A stretch of 57,034 nt of DNA from Rubellimicrobium sp. CFH 75288 (GTDB lineage Bacteria; Pseudomonadota; Alphaproteobacteria; Rhodobacterales; Rhodobacteraceae). A program made the position numbers and the translations under genes. The notes under the pieces were generated by a model. The model saw only the letters and a list, made by a program, of their open reading frames with translations, was not told where the DNA came from and did not search any database. Below are positions 17,061 through 25,894 of the stretch, one piece after another. The DNA is taken from the NCBI RefSeq assembly GCF_009904055.1, contig NZ_WYDP01000015.1, forward strand, positions 1-57,034, in the 5' to 3' direction. Position 1 is the first letter of the stretch. Each line of letters opens with the position of its first letter.

Positions 17061-17603
17061 ATGCGCGTCTTTGTCGCCATCGACATCCCCGACGCGGTTC
17101 AGGATGCGCTGCTGCCGCTCCTGGCCGCCCTGCCCTTCGGCCGGGCTGTCGAGCCGGATGCGCTTCACCTCACGCTCGCCTTTCTGGGCGAGCGGCCCCT
17201 GCCGGAGGTCGAGGCCGCGCACGAGGCGCTGGAAACCGTGACCGCCCCGCCTTTCGCCCTTCAGCTCGGGGGGCTCGGCGTTTTCGACGAACGGCGGCCG
17301 ACCGCCCTCTGGGCAGGTCTGCGCGAGGAAGACGGAGTGCGCCGGCTTCAGGCGCGCGTGCTGTCGGCCCTCCATGGCGCCGGCCTGCGGATGGAGCGGC
17401 GACGCTTCCGCCCGCACGTCACCCTGGCCCGCCTGGGCAGTCTGGCCGCGGGCGAGGCCGAGCGGCTGGCGGGTTTTCTCGCGCGTTGGCATGCCTTCCC
17501 TTCGCCGGCCTTCACCGTCCGCGACTTCGCGCTCTGGCGTTCGACCCTGCGCCCGGACGGTGCCATCCACGAGGAACTCGCCCGGTATCCGCTCGCCGCT
17601 TGA
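17061..17603 (+). CDS. thpR: RNA 2',3'-cyclic phosphodiesterase (2'-5' RNA ligase family)
   Basis: The 180-residue protein has both HxTx catalytic motifs of the 2H phosphoesterase superfamily, HLTL at 36-39 and HVTL at 119-122, and the family N-terminus RVFVAIDIP. It opens 2',3'-cyclic phosphates on RNA ends; the 2'-5' ligase activity of the family is reversible and its physiological use is unclear. It starts 101 bp from the divergent aldehyde dehydrogenase gene and is followed after 32 bp by the EamA transporter gene on the same strand. Confidence 0.92.
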   Translation: MRVFVAIDIPDAVQDALLPLLAALPFGRAVEPDALHLTLAFLGERPLPEVEAAHEALETVTAPPFALQLGGLGVFDERRPTALWAGLREEDGVRRLQARVLSALHGAGLRMERRRFRPHVTLARLGSLAAGEAERLAGFLARWHAFPSPAFTVRDFALWRSTLRPDGAIHEELARYPLAA

Positions 17604-17635
17604 GCCCGCAGCCGGAACCTTCTAGACCGGCAGAG

Positions 17636-18556
17636 ATGACACGGCGCGCGACCCTGCTGGGCTGTCTGGCGGTTCTCCTGTGGGCCCTGCTGGCGCTCCT
17701 GACGGTGCGTACGGCACCCGTGCCGCCGCTTCTGCTCAATGCGCTGTGCTTCGGACTGGCCACGGCGGTGGGGTTGATCTGGGGAAGCCTGACGGGAACG
17801 CTGGGCCTGCTGCGGACCATCCCGCTCCGGGTCCACGTCTTCGGGATCGCGGGCCTGTTCGGCTACCATCTGCTCTATTTCTCGGCACTGCGTCTGGCGC
17901 CCCCGGCCGAGGCAGGGCTGGTCGCCTATCTCTGGCCGCTCCTCATCGTGCTGCTGTCGGGCCTGCTGCCGGGCGAGCGGCTGCGGCCCGGCCACCTGGC
18001 GGGCGCGGCCCTCGCCTTCGGCGGTGCGGCCCTGGTCGCCGCGGGGGGGGTGGGCGGCGGCTCCGCGGGGCCGGATCGGGTCTGGGGCCTCGTGCTCGCC
18101 TTCGGCTGCGCCCTGACCTGGGCCATCTACTCGGTGGGCTCGCGCGCGCTCGGCCGCTGGCCGACGATCGGCGTGACCGTCTCCTGCGCCGGCACCGCCC
18201 TGCTGTCGCTGCTGGCGCATCTGCTCTGGGAGGATCGGGCCTGGCCGGCCGACGGCGCGGGCTGGATCGCGGTCGTCCTGCTGGGCCTCGGGCCGGTGGG
18301 AGCGGCCTTCTTCCTGTGGGATGCCGGCGTCAAGCGGGGCAACATCCAGCTTCTGGGCACGGCGTCCTATGCGGCGCCCGTGCTTTCGACGCTCGCCCTG
18401 GTCGCCGCCGGCGAGGCGGTCGCGGCCTGGCCCCTGGCGCTGGCCGCGATGCTGGTGGCCGGAGGGGCGATCCTCGCCGCCCGTGCGGGGCGCGGAGCGG
18501 AAGCCGACAGGCCCGCGGGCCCCTCCCGCCGGATGCGTCCGCTCAGTGACGGGTGA
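17636..18556 (+). CDS. EamA/DMT-superfamily transporter
   Basis: A 306-residue protein with ten predicted membrane helices in two EamA repeats; the first includes SALRLAPPAEAGLVAYLWPL and the second GNIQLLGTASYAAPVLST, the typical repeat ends. Members export amino acids or metabolites across the inner membrane, but substrate cannot be told from sequence. ATG 17636 fits the first helix. The last 14 bp overlap the convergent YdcH-like gene. Confidence 0.87.
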   Translation: MTRRATLLGCLAVLLWALLALLTVRTAPVPPLLLNALCFGLATAVGLIWGSLTGTLGLLRTIPLRVHVFGIAGLFGYHLLYFSALRLAPPAEAGLVAYLWPLLIVLLSGLLPGERLRPGHLAGAALAFGGAALVAAGGVGGGSAGPDRVWGLVLAFGCALTWAIYSVGSRALGRWPTIGVTVSCAGTALLSLLAHLLWEDRAWPADGAGWIAVVLLGLGPVGAAFFLWDAGVKRGNIQLLGTASYAAPVLSTLALVAAGEAVAAWPLALAAMLVAGGAILAARAGRGAEADRPAGPSRRMRPLSDG

Positions 18557-18710
18557 GGCGGACGATCTCCTCCTTGAGGTGGAGCTTCTGCTTCTTGAGG
18601 CGCGCAATCTCGAGGTCGTCGGAGCCGGGGCGTTTCTGCGCGGCCTCCACCGCCTGCGACAGGGCCTCGTGCTTGCGGCGCAGCTCCTCGAGATGGGTCT
18701 CCAGGCTCAT
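18543..18710 (-). CDS. YdcH-like small coiled-coil protein (DUF465)
   Basis: A 55-residue, highly charged, helical protein with LEELRRKHEALSQAVEAAQK and IARLKKQKLHLKEEI, matching the DUF465/YdcH family; function unknown. ATG 18710 is preceded by AGGAGGGAG, a strong ribosome binding site; the longer frame upstream is not conserved-looking. Its 3' end overlaps the convergent transporter gene by 14 bp. Confidence 0.88.
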   Translation of the reverse strand: MSLETHLEELRRKHEALSQAVEAAQKRPGSDDLEIARLKKQKLHLKEEIVRLTRH

Positions 18711-18839
18711 GGGCTCCCTCCTTGGCTGATCTGGGGTCAGTCGATCACAGATGGGGGCGCGTGTCACGCGGCGGAAGGCCACACCCGCACTGGCCCGCTC
18801 CCTGTGCCTGCGCCGCAAGCCGGATCGGCACGGGTCTGC

Positions 18840-19634
18840 TCAGTCCGGGGGCGGACCCCACGGAAGCGCCGCGCCGTCGCGCAGGACCGCTCGCGCCCAG
18901 GGGGTCAGATCCTCGCCGTCGCGCAGATGCCGGGGCGCCGCATGGAGCGCGAGCGGCGCCAGAAGGGCAAAGGGCGCCCGCCCGCCCTTGACCGCGCGGA
19001 CGAGCACGCTGCGGGGTGGGCGTCCCGGGCGCGGCGCGAGCGGCAGGACGGCGACCGAGCCCAGCGTGCCCGGCAGCGCGCCGAGGAGCGCCGGCAGAGC
19101 CTCCACACGGTGGATCGCGCTCAGCGTGCCGCCGGGCCGCAGCCGCCGCGCGGCGAGGGCGAGCCAGGCCGAGATCGGCGCACGCGCACCCTGCGCCGCC
19201 TCGCGGCCGGGATCCGCAGCCCGGACGGACGCTCTCCGGTCGAAGAAGGGCGGATTCATCAGCACGCGATCGAAGGCGCGCCCTCCGAGCCCTGGCGGCG
19301 GCATCGCCACATCGCCCTCCCAGACCTCCAGCCCGAGCCCGTTGAGCAGGGCATTGCGGCGCGCCAGCGCGGCATAGGCGGGCTGCACCTCGAGTCCCGC
19401 CAGCCCGAGCCCCCGGACCCGCACCCCCAGCGCCAGGACCGCCGCCCCCGCGCCGCAGCCCAGATCGAGCGCGCTGTCGCCCTCCCGGGCCGGCACCGAG
19501 GCCGCCAGCAGCAGCGAATCCATGCCCGCCCGGAAGCCCCGCCGCGGCTGGATCAGGCGCAGCCGCCCGCCCAGAAGCGCGTCGCAGCTCTCGGCCGAGG
19601 GATCAAAGCCCGCGGTCGATGCCGTTGTCCTCAA
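18840..19634 (-). CDS. TrmN6-like tRNA (adenine-N6)-methyltransferase / N6-DNA-methylase-fold protein
   Basis: A 264-residue class I methyltransferase with the SAM-binding LDLGCGAGAAVLALG (57-70) and the adenine-N6 catalytic motif NPPF (127-130). Proteins of this layout without extra domains modify A37 of tRNA1Val. No in-frame ATG or GTG lies near the expected N-terminus; TTG at 19634 is the best start. It overlaps the end of the DUF2007 gene by 32 bp, so translation is probably coupled to that gene. Confidence 0.82.
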   Translation of the reverse strand: MRTTASTAGFDPSAESCDALLGGRLRLIQPRRGFRAGMDSLLLAASVPAREGDSALDLGCGAGAAVLALGVRVRGLGLAGLEVQPAYAALARRNALLNGLGLEVWEGDVAMPPPGLGGRAFDRVLMNPPFFDRRASVRAADPGREAAQGARAPISAWLALAARRLRPGGTLSAIHRVEALPALLGALPGTLGSVAVLPLAPRPGRPPRSVLVRAVKGGRAPFALLAPLALHAAPRHLRDGEDLTPWARAVLRDGAALPWGPPPD

Positions 19635-19818
19635 GGATGGCCACCGCGTCCGCCAGATCCGCCTCCCGCACCATCAGCCGGCTCGGCAACACGCCGAGCG
19701 AGCCCTGCAGGACGCTCATGTTGTGGTCGAGCGGGAAGCAGTCTATACCCTCGCCCCGCAAGAGGGCGGTCGCAAAGGCCATCACCGTCGGATCGGTGGT
19801 GCGCAGAAGTTCCCGCAT
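19603..19818 (-). CDS. DUF2007 small protein
   Basis: A 71-residue protein of the DUF2007 (putative signal-transducing) family, recognised by MRELLRTTDPTVMAFATALL, then GIDCFPLDHNMS and VREADLADAVAILED, a small ACT-like alpha/beta fold. Function unknown. It lies directly upstream of, and overlaps, the methyltransferase gene, and is divergent from the polyprenyl synthase gene 45 bp away. This pairing with a TrmN6-like gene may be functional or merely conserved operon structure. Confidence 0.85.
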   Translation of the reverse strand: MRELLRTTDPTVMAFATALLRGEGIDCFPLDHNMSVLQGSLGVLPSRLMVREADLADAVAILEDNGIDRGL

Positions 19819-19863
19819 GGGGGCAGGCTAGAGCCTCCGCCCCCCCCATGTCGAGAAGGCGCC

Positions 19864-20874
19864 ATGAGCCTCGATCAGCCGAGCCCGTCCCCGCGCACCG
19901 CGCCGCACGACCGTCTGGCCAGCGCGCTGGAGGAGGATCTCGCCGCCGTCGGCGCGATCATCCGCGAGCGGATGCAGTCCGAGGCCGCACCGCGCATTCC
20001 GGCCGTCAGCGCCCATCTCGTCGAGGCCGGCGGCAAGCGGCTGCGGCCCATGCTGGTGCTCGCGGCCGCGGGTCTTCTGGGCGGCGGGGGAGAGGCGGCC
20101 CGACGGCTCGCGGCCGTGGTCGAGTTCATCCATACGGCCACGCTCCTGCACGACGACGTGGTGGACGCCTCCACCCAGCGGCGCGGCCGGCCCACGGCGA
20201 ATCTCCTGTGGGACAACCAGTCCTCCGTCCTGGTGGGCGACTACCTCTTTGCCCGCGCCTTCGAGCTGATGGTCGAGGTGGGCAGCCTGCCGGTCCTCGG
20301 CATCCTCGCGCGCGCCTCGGCCACGATCGCCGAAGGCGAGGTGCTCCAGCTCTCCTCCGCGCGCGACCTGTCCACCACGGAGGACACCTACCTGCGCATC
20401 GTCCGCGGCAAGACGGCAGCGCTCTTTGCCGCGGCCACGGAGACCGGCGCGCTGGTGGCCGGGGCCGATGCCGCCGCGGCCGAGCGGATGCGCCGCTACG
20501 GCGACGCGCTGGGCATCGCCTTCCAGATCGCCGACGACCTGCTCGACATCGAGGGCGATGCCGGCATCGGCAAGAACCGCGGGGACGACCTGCGCGAGGG
20601 CAAGCTGACCCTTCCGGTGATCCGCGCCATCGCCGCCGCCGACGAGGGCGAGCGCGCCTTCTGGCGTCGGGTCCTCGGCCGGGCCGAGGTTGCGGAGGGC
20701 GACGTGGACGAGGCCCGCACCCTGATGCGGCGTCACGGCACCCTCGCCTCCGCCCGGGCCGAGGCGGACGCCTGGGCCGCCCGGGCGCGCGACGCCCTGG
20801 ACGGCCTGCCCGACCATCCGCTACGCGAGATGCTTCTCGACCTCGCCGATTACGTGGTCACGCGCGCGGCCTGA
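19864..20874 (+). CDS. Long-chain polyprenyl diphosphate synthase (octaprenyl/decaprenyl type)
   Basis: The 336-residue trans-prenyltransferase has the substrate motifs GGKRLRP (56-62), first DDxxD DDVVD (97-101) and second DDLLD (224-228), plus the RGKTAALF block. The residues four and five before the first DDxxD are Thr93 and Ala92, both small, which fits a long product (quinone side chain) and not C15 or C20. It elongates farnesyl diphosphate with IPP for the ubiquinone tail and competes with HpnD for the same precursor. Its last 25 bp overlap the convergent ispE gene. Confidence 0.92.
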   Translation: MSLDQPSPSPRTAPHDRLASALEEDLAAVGAIIRERMQSEAAPRIPAVSAHLVEAGGKRLRPMLVLAAAGLLGGGGEAARRLAAVVEFIHTATLLHDDVVDASTQRRGRPTANLLWDNQSSVLVGDYLFARAFELMVEVGSLPVLGILARASATIAEGEVLQLSSARDLSTTEDTYLRIVRGKTAALFAAATETGALVAGADAAAAERMRRYGDALGIAFQIADDLLDIEGDAGIGKNRGDDLREGKLTLPVIRAIAAADEGERAFWRRVLGRAEVAEGDVDEARTLMRRHGTLASARAEADAWAARARDALDGLPDHPLREMLLDLADYVVTRAA

Positions 20875-21761
20875 GCCGTCACGCCGCGCGGCACCGGCGC
20901 CCCCTCCGACAGGAGCGGAGCCGGCGCCACCCACCAGCCCTGCCGCGCGAGCTGGATCGTGCGGGCGGCCCGCCGCGCCGCGCCCATGTCCGCGGCCAGA
21001 CCGATGCAGGTCGCGCCGGAGCCCGACATGCAGGCGGCAAGAATGCCGGGGGCCCGCCGCAGGAGCGCGAGCGCCTCGGCCACCGGTGGCGCCAGCGCCT
21101 CGGCCGGCGCCTGCAGGTCGTTGCGCGCCGACATCATCCATCCGGCCAGATCCTCCGCGCCCGCCAGCGCGGGCAGGGCCGGCAGCGGCGTGCGCTCGCG
21201 CGGCTCGAGCGCGGCAAAGACCGATCCCGTGGGCAGGGCGCATCCGGGATTGACGAGCACGAGGCCGCAGCGCGGCAGGGGCGGCAGGACCTCGATCCGC
21301 TCGCCGCGCCCCCTCAGCCGCAGCGTCGCCGGCGCCGCGAGGCAGGCCGGCACGTCCGAGCCGAGAGCCGCCGCCTCGGGATCGTCGGGGCCGAAGGGAT
21401 CGACCCCCCACAGATGGGCGAGGACGCGAACCGCCGCCGCCGCATCGGAGGAGGCCGAGCCCAGACCCGCCGCATGGGGCAGCGTCTTGACCAGCCTGAT
21501 GGCCGCGCCGCGCCCCGATACCCCCCGCGCGCGCGCCAGCGCCTCGGCCGCGCGCAGCACCGAGTTGGACCCGTCGGTCGGCACGCCCTGGGCGAAGGGG
21601 CCCGTCACCGACAGGGTGATCGTCCGCGCCGCCGTCGCGGTCACCAGATCGCCCAGTTCGGCAAAGGCCACGAGGCTGTCGAGATCGTGGAACCCGTCGG
21701 GCCGACGGCCGAGGACATGCAGCGCCAGGTTGATCTTGGCCGGTGCGAGCCCCCTATCCAT
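20850..21761 (-). CDS. ispE: 4-diphosphocytidyl-2-C-methyl-D-erythritol kinase
   Basis: IspE phosphorylates CDP-methylerythritol in the MEP pathway to IPP and DMAPP. This 303-residue GHMP kinase starts with APAKINLALHVLGRRPDG, holds the phosphate loop LPHAAGLGSASSDAAAA near residues 91-107 and the C-terminal SGSGATCIG. The motif reads GLGSASSD where many homologues have GLGGGSSD. The ATG at 21761 overlaps the TPR gene stop by 8 bp, so the two are co-transcribed. Presence of ispE shows the cell makes isoprenoids by the MEP route while also holding a type 2 isomerase at 5978-6991. Confidence 0.93.
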   Translation of the reverse strand: MDRGLAPAKINLALHVLGRRPDGFHDLDSLVAFAELGDLVTATAARTITLSVTGPFAQGVPTDGSNSVLRAAEALARARGVSGRGAAIRLVKTLPHAAGLGSASSDAAAAVRVLAHLWGVDPFGPDDPEAAALGSDVPACLAAPATLRLRGRGERIEVLPPLPRCGLVLVNPGCALPTGSVFAALEPRERTPLPALPALAGAEDLAGWMMSARNDLQAPAEALAPPVAEALALLRRAPGILAACMSGSGATCIGLAADMGAARRAARTIQLARQGWWVAPAPLLSEGAPVPRGVTAQAARVTT

Positions 21762-23490
21762 TCGGCCCCTCCCCGACCACCGGAGCAGGTTCGCGCCCCT
21801 CCTCCGCGGGCGCCTCGCCGGCCCCGACCGCCTTGAGCCCGCCCTCCAGCTTGAGGCGGATCCGTGCCGCCTCCTCCGGCTCGGGGCCGAAGCTCAGGGC
21901 CCGGCGCCACTGGAAGCGCGCCTCGCGCTCGCGGCCGACCTTCCAGTAGGCATCCCCCAGATGATCGTTGATCACCGGGTCGGTCGGCTCGAGCGCCGCC
22001 GCGCGTTCGAGCTGCTCCACGGCCTCCTCGAAGCGGCCGAGCTTGAAGAAGGCCCAGCCCAGGCTGTCCACGATGGCGCCGTTCTGCGGCTCGGCCTCGA
22101 CCGCGCGCTCGATCATGGCCAGCGCCTCGTCGAGCTTCTCGCCACGTTCCACGAGCGAATAGCCCAGATGGTTCAGAAGCTGAGGCTGGTCGGGTTCGAG
22201 GGCGAGCGCGGCCCTCAGGTCCGCCTCGGCGCCCTCCCAGTCGTCCTGGGCCTGCCGGGCGATGGCGCGCGTATAGAGGACGAACCAGCGGACCGGGGAT
22301 GCCGCGTCGTAGAGCGCGAGCGCGCGGTCGTAGGCCGCCTCTGCCTCGGCGTGGCGGCCCAGCGTGCGCAGCGTGTCCCCGAGCGTCGCCTGCACGTCCG
22401 CGCGGCCCGGATGGCTGCGCGAGAGCGCAAGCAGGATCTCGGCCGCGGCCTCGCCCGAGCCCTCCCGCCGCAGGCTCTCGGCGCGGCCGATCTCGGCCGA
22501 CAGGAAGGCCGGGTCGTCCGGCGGCACGAGAGCAAAGGCCGCCCGTGCCAGCGCCGGCTGCCCCAGCGCCTCGAGCGAGCGCGCCGCCAGAAGGGCCGCA
22601 TCTGCATGGTCGGGCCGGATCGCCAGCGCGGCGCGGGCATAGAGGAGCGCCGAGAGGGGATCGCCCTGCCCGAGCGCGGCCCCCACCGTGTAGAGCGCCT
22701 CGGCGAACCCTTCCGCAGGGTTGCGCGCCACGTCGAAGGACACCGCCTCTCCGGCGGCGAGGCGGTCGCGCAGGTCGAGCAGCGCCGGATCGAGACCGCG
22801 GCCGCCCCCCTCCGACAGGATCGCCGCCCCGTCCGCCGGGCGGCCCTGTTCGGCCATGATCTGGGCCAGAGCGACGAGCCCCCGCCGGCTCGGCTGCATC
22901 CCCTCGCCCGGCGGCAGGGTCAGGATGGCTTCCGCGCCCGCCCAGTCGCCCAGGGCCGCCAGCGCGAGCGCCTTGTGGGTCAGGCCGAAGGCGGCCAGCC
23001 CGTCCTGTGCGGCCAGTTCGTCGAAGGCCGACAACGCCGCCTCCTCGTCGCCGAGCCCGAGCCAGGCCCAGCCCCGCACGAGGCCGCCGCTGAGGGCACC
23101 CACCCCCCGCCCGGCCTCGAGCGCGGCCAGCACGCGCCGCCATTCCCCGTCCCGCGCGAGCCGGGTCAGCCGCGCCAGATGGGCCGCATGGCTGCGTGTC
23201 CCCCCCTCGCCGAGCCGGCGCGCCGCCTCCACGGCCGCGTCGAGATCCCCCTCGGCCAGCGCCGCGACGACGCTGCCCTCCAGAAGGACCGGATGGGCCG
23301 GATCGGCCGCCAGCGCCTCGGCCAGAAGGGGACGCGCGGCCGGAAAGTCGTGCGCGGCCAGAGCCGCGCGGGCCGCCAGATAGGCGCCCGGGCTCGGCTC
23401 GGCGGACAGCGGCGGGGCGGCAAGGGCGACGAGGAGGCCGAACACGGCTCCGGCCGTCCGGCGGAAGCGGAAGGGGGTCGGTCCTCGCAA
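21754..23490 (-). CDS. Exported tetratricopeptide-repeat protein
   Basis: A 578-residue protein with an N-terminal signal sequence (hydrophobic stretch about residues 13-29, cleavage near LSAEP) and many TPR helices; clear repeats are seen in the last third (GHPG-like SHPGRADVQATLGDTL, PDQPQLLNHLGYSLVE, PQNGAIVDSLGWAFFKLG, PTDPVINDHLGDAYWKVG). This is the usual upstream neighbour of ispE in Rhodobacterales, with an unknown envelope-scaffold role. No in-frame ATG is available; TTG 23490 behind GAGGGA gives a proper signal peptide. The C-terminal tail is Ala/Gly/Glu-rich. Confidence 0.83.
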   Translation of the reverse strand: MRGPTPFRFRRTAGAVFGLLVALAAPPLSAEPSPGAYLAARAALAAHDFPAARPLLAEALAADPAHPVLLEGSVVAALAEGDLDAAVEAARRLGEGGTRSHAAHLARLTRLARDGEWRRVLAALEAGRGVGALSGGLVRGWAWLGLGDEEAALSAFDELAAQDGLAAFGLTHKALALAALGDWAGAEAILTLPPGEGMQPSRRGLVALAQIMAEQGRPADGAAILSEGGGRGLDPALLDLRDRLAAGEAVSFDVARNPAEGFAEALYTVGAALGQGDPLSALLYARAALAIRPDHADAALLAARSLEALGQPALARAAFALVPPDDPAFLSAEIGRAESLRREGSGEAAAEILLALSRSHPGRADVQATLGDTLRTLGRHAEAEAAYDRALALYDAASPVRWFVLYTRAIARQAQDDWEGAEADLRAALALEPDQPQLLNHLGYSLVERGEKLDEALAMIERAVEAEPQNGAIVDSLGWAFFKLGRFEEAVEQLERAAALEPTDPVINDHLGDAYWKVGREREARFQWRRALSFGPEPEEAARIRLKLEGGLKAVGAGEAPAEEGREPAPVVGEGPNG

Positions 23491-23610
23491 GCGTCGTCCC
23501 TCAGGTCTCCTGATCCCGATGGGGCAGGTTACGCGCGCCCCCCGCAGGCGTCCACCGCCGCCCCCCGGCTCCGGGTTCGCAGCGGCGGAAAGCCGCGACC
23601 GCCTCCCGGA

Positions 23611-25269
23611 TCACATGTTCGGATAGTTCGGGCCGTCCCCGCCCTGCGGCGTCGTCCAGACGATGTTCTGCGACGGGTCCTTGATGTCGCAGGTCTTGCA
23701 GTGGACGCAGTTCTGGAAGTTGATGCGGAACCGCGGCTCTCCGTTCTCGTGCACCACCTCGTAGACGCCGGCCGGGCAGTAGCGCTGCGCCGGCTCGTCG
23801 TAGAGGGGCAGGTTGCGGGCGATCGGGACCGACGGGTCCTTGAGCTTAAGATGCGCAGGCTGGCTCTCGTCGTGGTTGGTCCCCGAAAAGGCCACGTTGG
23901 TGAGCCGGTCGAACGAGATCACCCCGTCGGGCTTGGGATATTCGATCCGGGGATGCCGGTCGGCCGGCTCGGTGCATTCCGCATCCGTCTTGCCATGCGC
24001 GATCGAGCCGAAGAACGACCGGTTGAGCAGCGTCTGGGTCCACATGTCGAAGCCCCCCACCCCGAGCGAGGCCACGAGGCCGTAGCGGCTCCAGAGCGGC
24101 TTGACGTTGGCGACCGCGCGCAGATCGCGCCCGATCGCGCCCGCGCGCACGCCCGCGTCATACTCCTCCAGCACGTCGCCCTCGCGGCCCGCCGCAATGG
24201 CCGCCGCCGCCGCCTCGGCCGCGGCGATGCCCGACAGCATGGCATTGTGGTTGCCCTTGATGCGCGGGACGTTGACCATGCCGGCCGCGCAGCCCAGCAG
24301 CGCGCCCCCCGGGAAGGCCAGCCGCGGCAGCGACTGCCAGCCGCCCTCGTTGATCGCCCGCGCCCCGTAGGCGACGCGCCGTCCGCCCTCGAGCAGACCG
24401 CGGATCGCCGGATGGTGCTTCCAGCGCTGGAACTCGCCGTAGGGATAGAGGTGGGGGTTGCGGTAGTTGAGGTGGACGACGAAGCCCACATAGACCTGGT
24501 TGTTGTCGAGGTGGTAGATGAAGCCGCCGCCGCCCGCGCCCCGCCCCAGCGGCCAGCCCATCGTGTGCAGCACCCGGCCCGGCTCGTGGACCTCGGGGCG
24601 CACCTCCCAGAGCTCCTTCATCCCGAGACCGTACTTCTGCGGCTCGCAGCCCCGGTCGAGGCCCCAGCGCGCGATCGCCTGCTGCGACAGCGAGCCCCGT
24701 ACCCCCTCTGCCAGGAGGACGTACTTGCCCCGCAGGATCATCCCCGGCTCGTAGTTCGGGCCCGGCGCGCCGTGGAAGCTGCCGTCGGGCACCCGTCCCA
24801 TCTCGCCCGCCACCACGCCCGCGAGGCGGTCGCCCTCCACCACCATCTCCGAACAGGCCATGCCGGGAAAGATCTCCACCCCCAGCTCCTCGGCCTGCCG
24901 GGCCAGCCAGCGGCACACATTGCCCATGGAGACGATGTAGTTGCCGTGGTTGTTCATCAGCGGCGGCATGATCCGGTTGGGCACCCGCATCGCGCCCCCG
25001 GCTCCCAGCACCAGGAAGCGGTCGGAGGTCACGGGCACGTCGAGCGGCGCGCCCTTCGCCTTCCAGTCGGGGATGAGCACGTCGAGACCCACGGGATCGA
25101 GCACCGCGCCCGACAGGATGTGCGCCCCCACTTCCGAGCCCTTCTCGAGGACGACCACGGACAGGTCGGGGTCGATCTGCTTGGCCCGGATCGCCGCCGA
25201 CAGGCCGGCCGGCCCCGCGCCCACGATCACGAGGTCGTAATCCACCGCTTCGCGCTCGATCTCGGCCAT
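23611..25269 (-). CDS. Electron transfer flavoprotein-ubiquinone oxidoreductase
   Basis: ETF-QO passes electrons from electron-transferring flavoprotein to ubiquinone at the inner membrane, draining fatty-acid, amino-acid and dimethylglycine/sarcosine dehydrogenation. The 552-residue protein has FAD motif VGAGPAGLSAAIRAKQ, and four cysteines for the 4Fe-4S cluster near the end (C498, C521, C524, C527; NCVHCKTCDIKDP). Length and ending GGDGPNYPNM are typical. ATG 25269 is preceded by a GC-rich leader and the gene is divergent from greA. It would serve the dimethylglycine-dehydrogenase-like enzyme at 36331-38766 if that enzyme uses ETF. Confidence 0.95.
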   Translation of the reverse strand: MAEIEREAVDYDLVIVGAGPAGLSAAIRAKQIDPDLSVVVLEKGSEVGAHILSGAVLDPVGLDVLIPDWKAKGAPLDVPVTSDRFLVLGAGGAMRVPNRIMPPLMNNHGNYIVSMGNVCRWLARQAEELGVEIFPGMACSEMVVEGDRLAGVVAGEMGRVPDGSFHGAPGPNYEPGMILRGKYVLLAEGVRGSLSQQAIARWGLDRGCEPQKYGLGMKELWEVRPEVHEPGRVLHTMGWPLGRGAGGGGFIYHLDNNQVYVGFVVHLNYRNPHLYPYGEFQRWKHHPAIRGLLEGGRRVAYGARAINEGGWQSLPRLAFPGGALLGCAAGMVNVPRIKGNHNAMLSGIAAAEAAAAAIAAGREGDVLEEYDAGVRAGAIGRDLRAVANVKPLWSRYGLVASLGVGGFDMWTQTLLNRSFFGSIAHGKTDAECTEPADRHPRIEYPKPDGVISFDRLTNVAFSGTNHDESQPAHLKLKDPSVPIARNLPLYDEPAQRYCPAGVYEVVHENGEPRFRINFQNCVHCKTCDIKDPSQNIVWTTPQGGDGPNYPNM

Positions 25270-25353
25270 CGCAAGCCCCGCCCTCTTGAATGTCGGTGTC
25301 CTGACGTAGAGACTCCCGTCCGGCGGCGCAATCGCGACGCCACGACGCGGGGC

Positions 25354-25382
25354 TTGACTTCGCCGCGAGGGCGGGGTTCATG
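25354..25382 (+). promoter_or_regulatory. Candidate greA promoter
   Basis: TTGACT at 25354-25359 is followed 17 bases later by a poor -10 (TTCATG, or GTTCAT one base earlier). It lies 33 bp before the greA ATG in the 145-bp spacer to the divergent ETF-QO gene. The -35 is good; the -10 is weak. Confidence 0.3.
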
Positions 25383-25414
25383 CCCCGTTCGCTTTGGCCG
25401 GACGGAAGGACGCC

Positions 25415-25885
25415 ATGGAGAAGATCCCGCTCACCCGCGAGGGCTACGACCGGCTCGATGCCGAGCTGCGCCGCCTCAAGTCCGTGGAGCGCCCCGAGAT
25501 CATCGCCGCCATCGCCGAGGCGCGCGAGCACGGCGACCTGAGCGAGAATGCCGAATACCACTCGGCCAAGGAGAAGCAGTCCTTCATCGAGGGTCGCATC
25601 AAGGAACTCGAGAGCGTCATCAGCCTGGCCGAGGTCATCGACCCGTCCAAGCTGTCGGGCCCCATCAAGTTCGGCGCCACCGTCCGCCTGCTCGACGAGG
25701 AGACGGAGGAGGAGCGCACCTACCAGATCGTCGGCGAATACGAGGCCGACATCGAACGCGGCCGGCTCAACATCAAGAGCCCGCTGGCCCGCGCGCTGAT
25801 CGGCAAGGGGGTGGGCGATTCCGTCGAGGTCCGCACACCCGGCGGCGAGAAGAGCTACGAGGTGGTCGAGATCCGCTACGGCTGA
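25415..25885 (+). CDS. greA: Transcription elongation factor GreA
   Basis: GreA enters the RNA polymerase secondary channel and stimulates cleavage of backtracked RNA. The 156-residue protein has the N-terminal coiled-coil hairpin with acidic tip residues D41 and E44 ([15 protein letters not shown]) and the C-terminal FKBP-like domain ([21 protein letters not shown] to [13 protein letters not shown]). ATG 25415 follows GGAAGGA. It converges on the UbiH-like gene with 9 bp between stops. Confidence 0.97.
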   Translation: MEKIPLTREGYDRLDAELRRLKSVERPEIIAAIAEAREHGDLSENAEYHSAKEKQSFIEGRIKELESVISLAEVIDPSKLSGPIKFGATVRLLDEETEEERTYQIVGEYEADIERGRLNIKSPLARALIGKGVGDSVEVRTPGGEKSYEVVEIRYG

Positions 25886-25894
25886 GCGGCGCCC

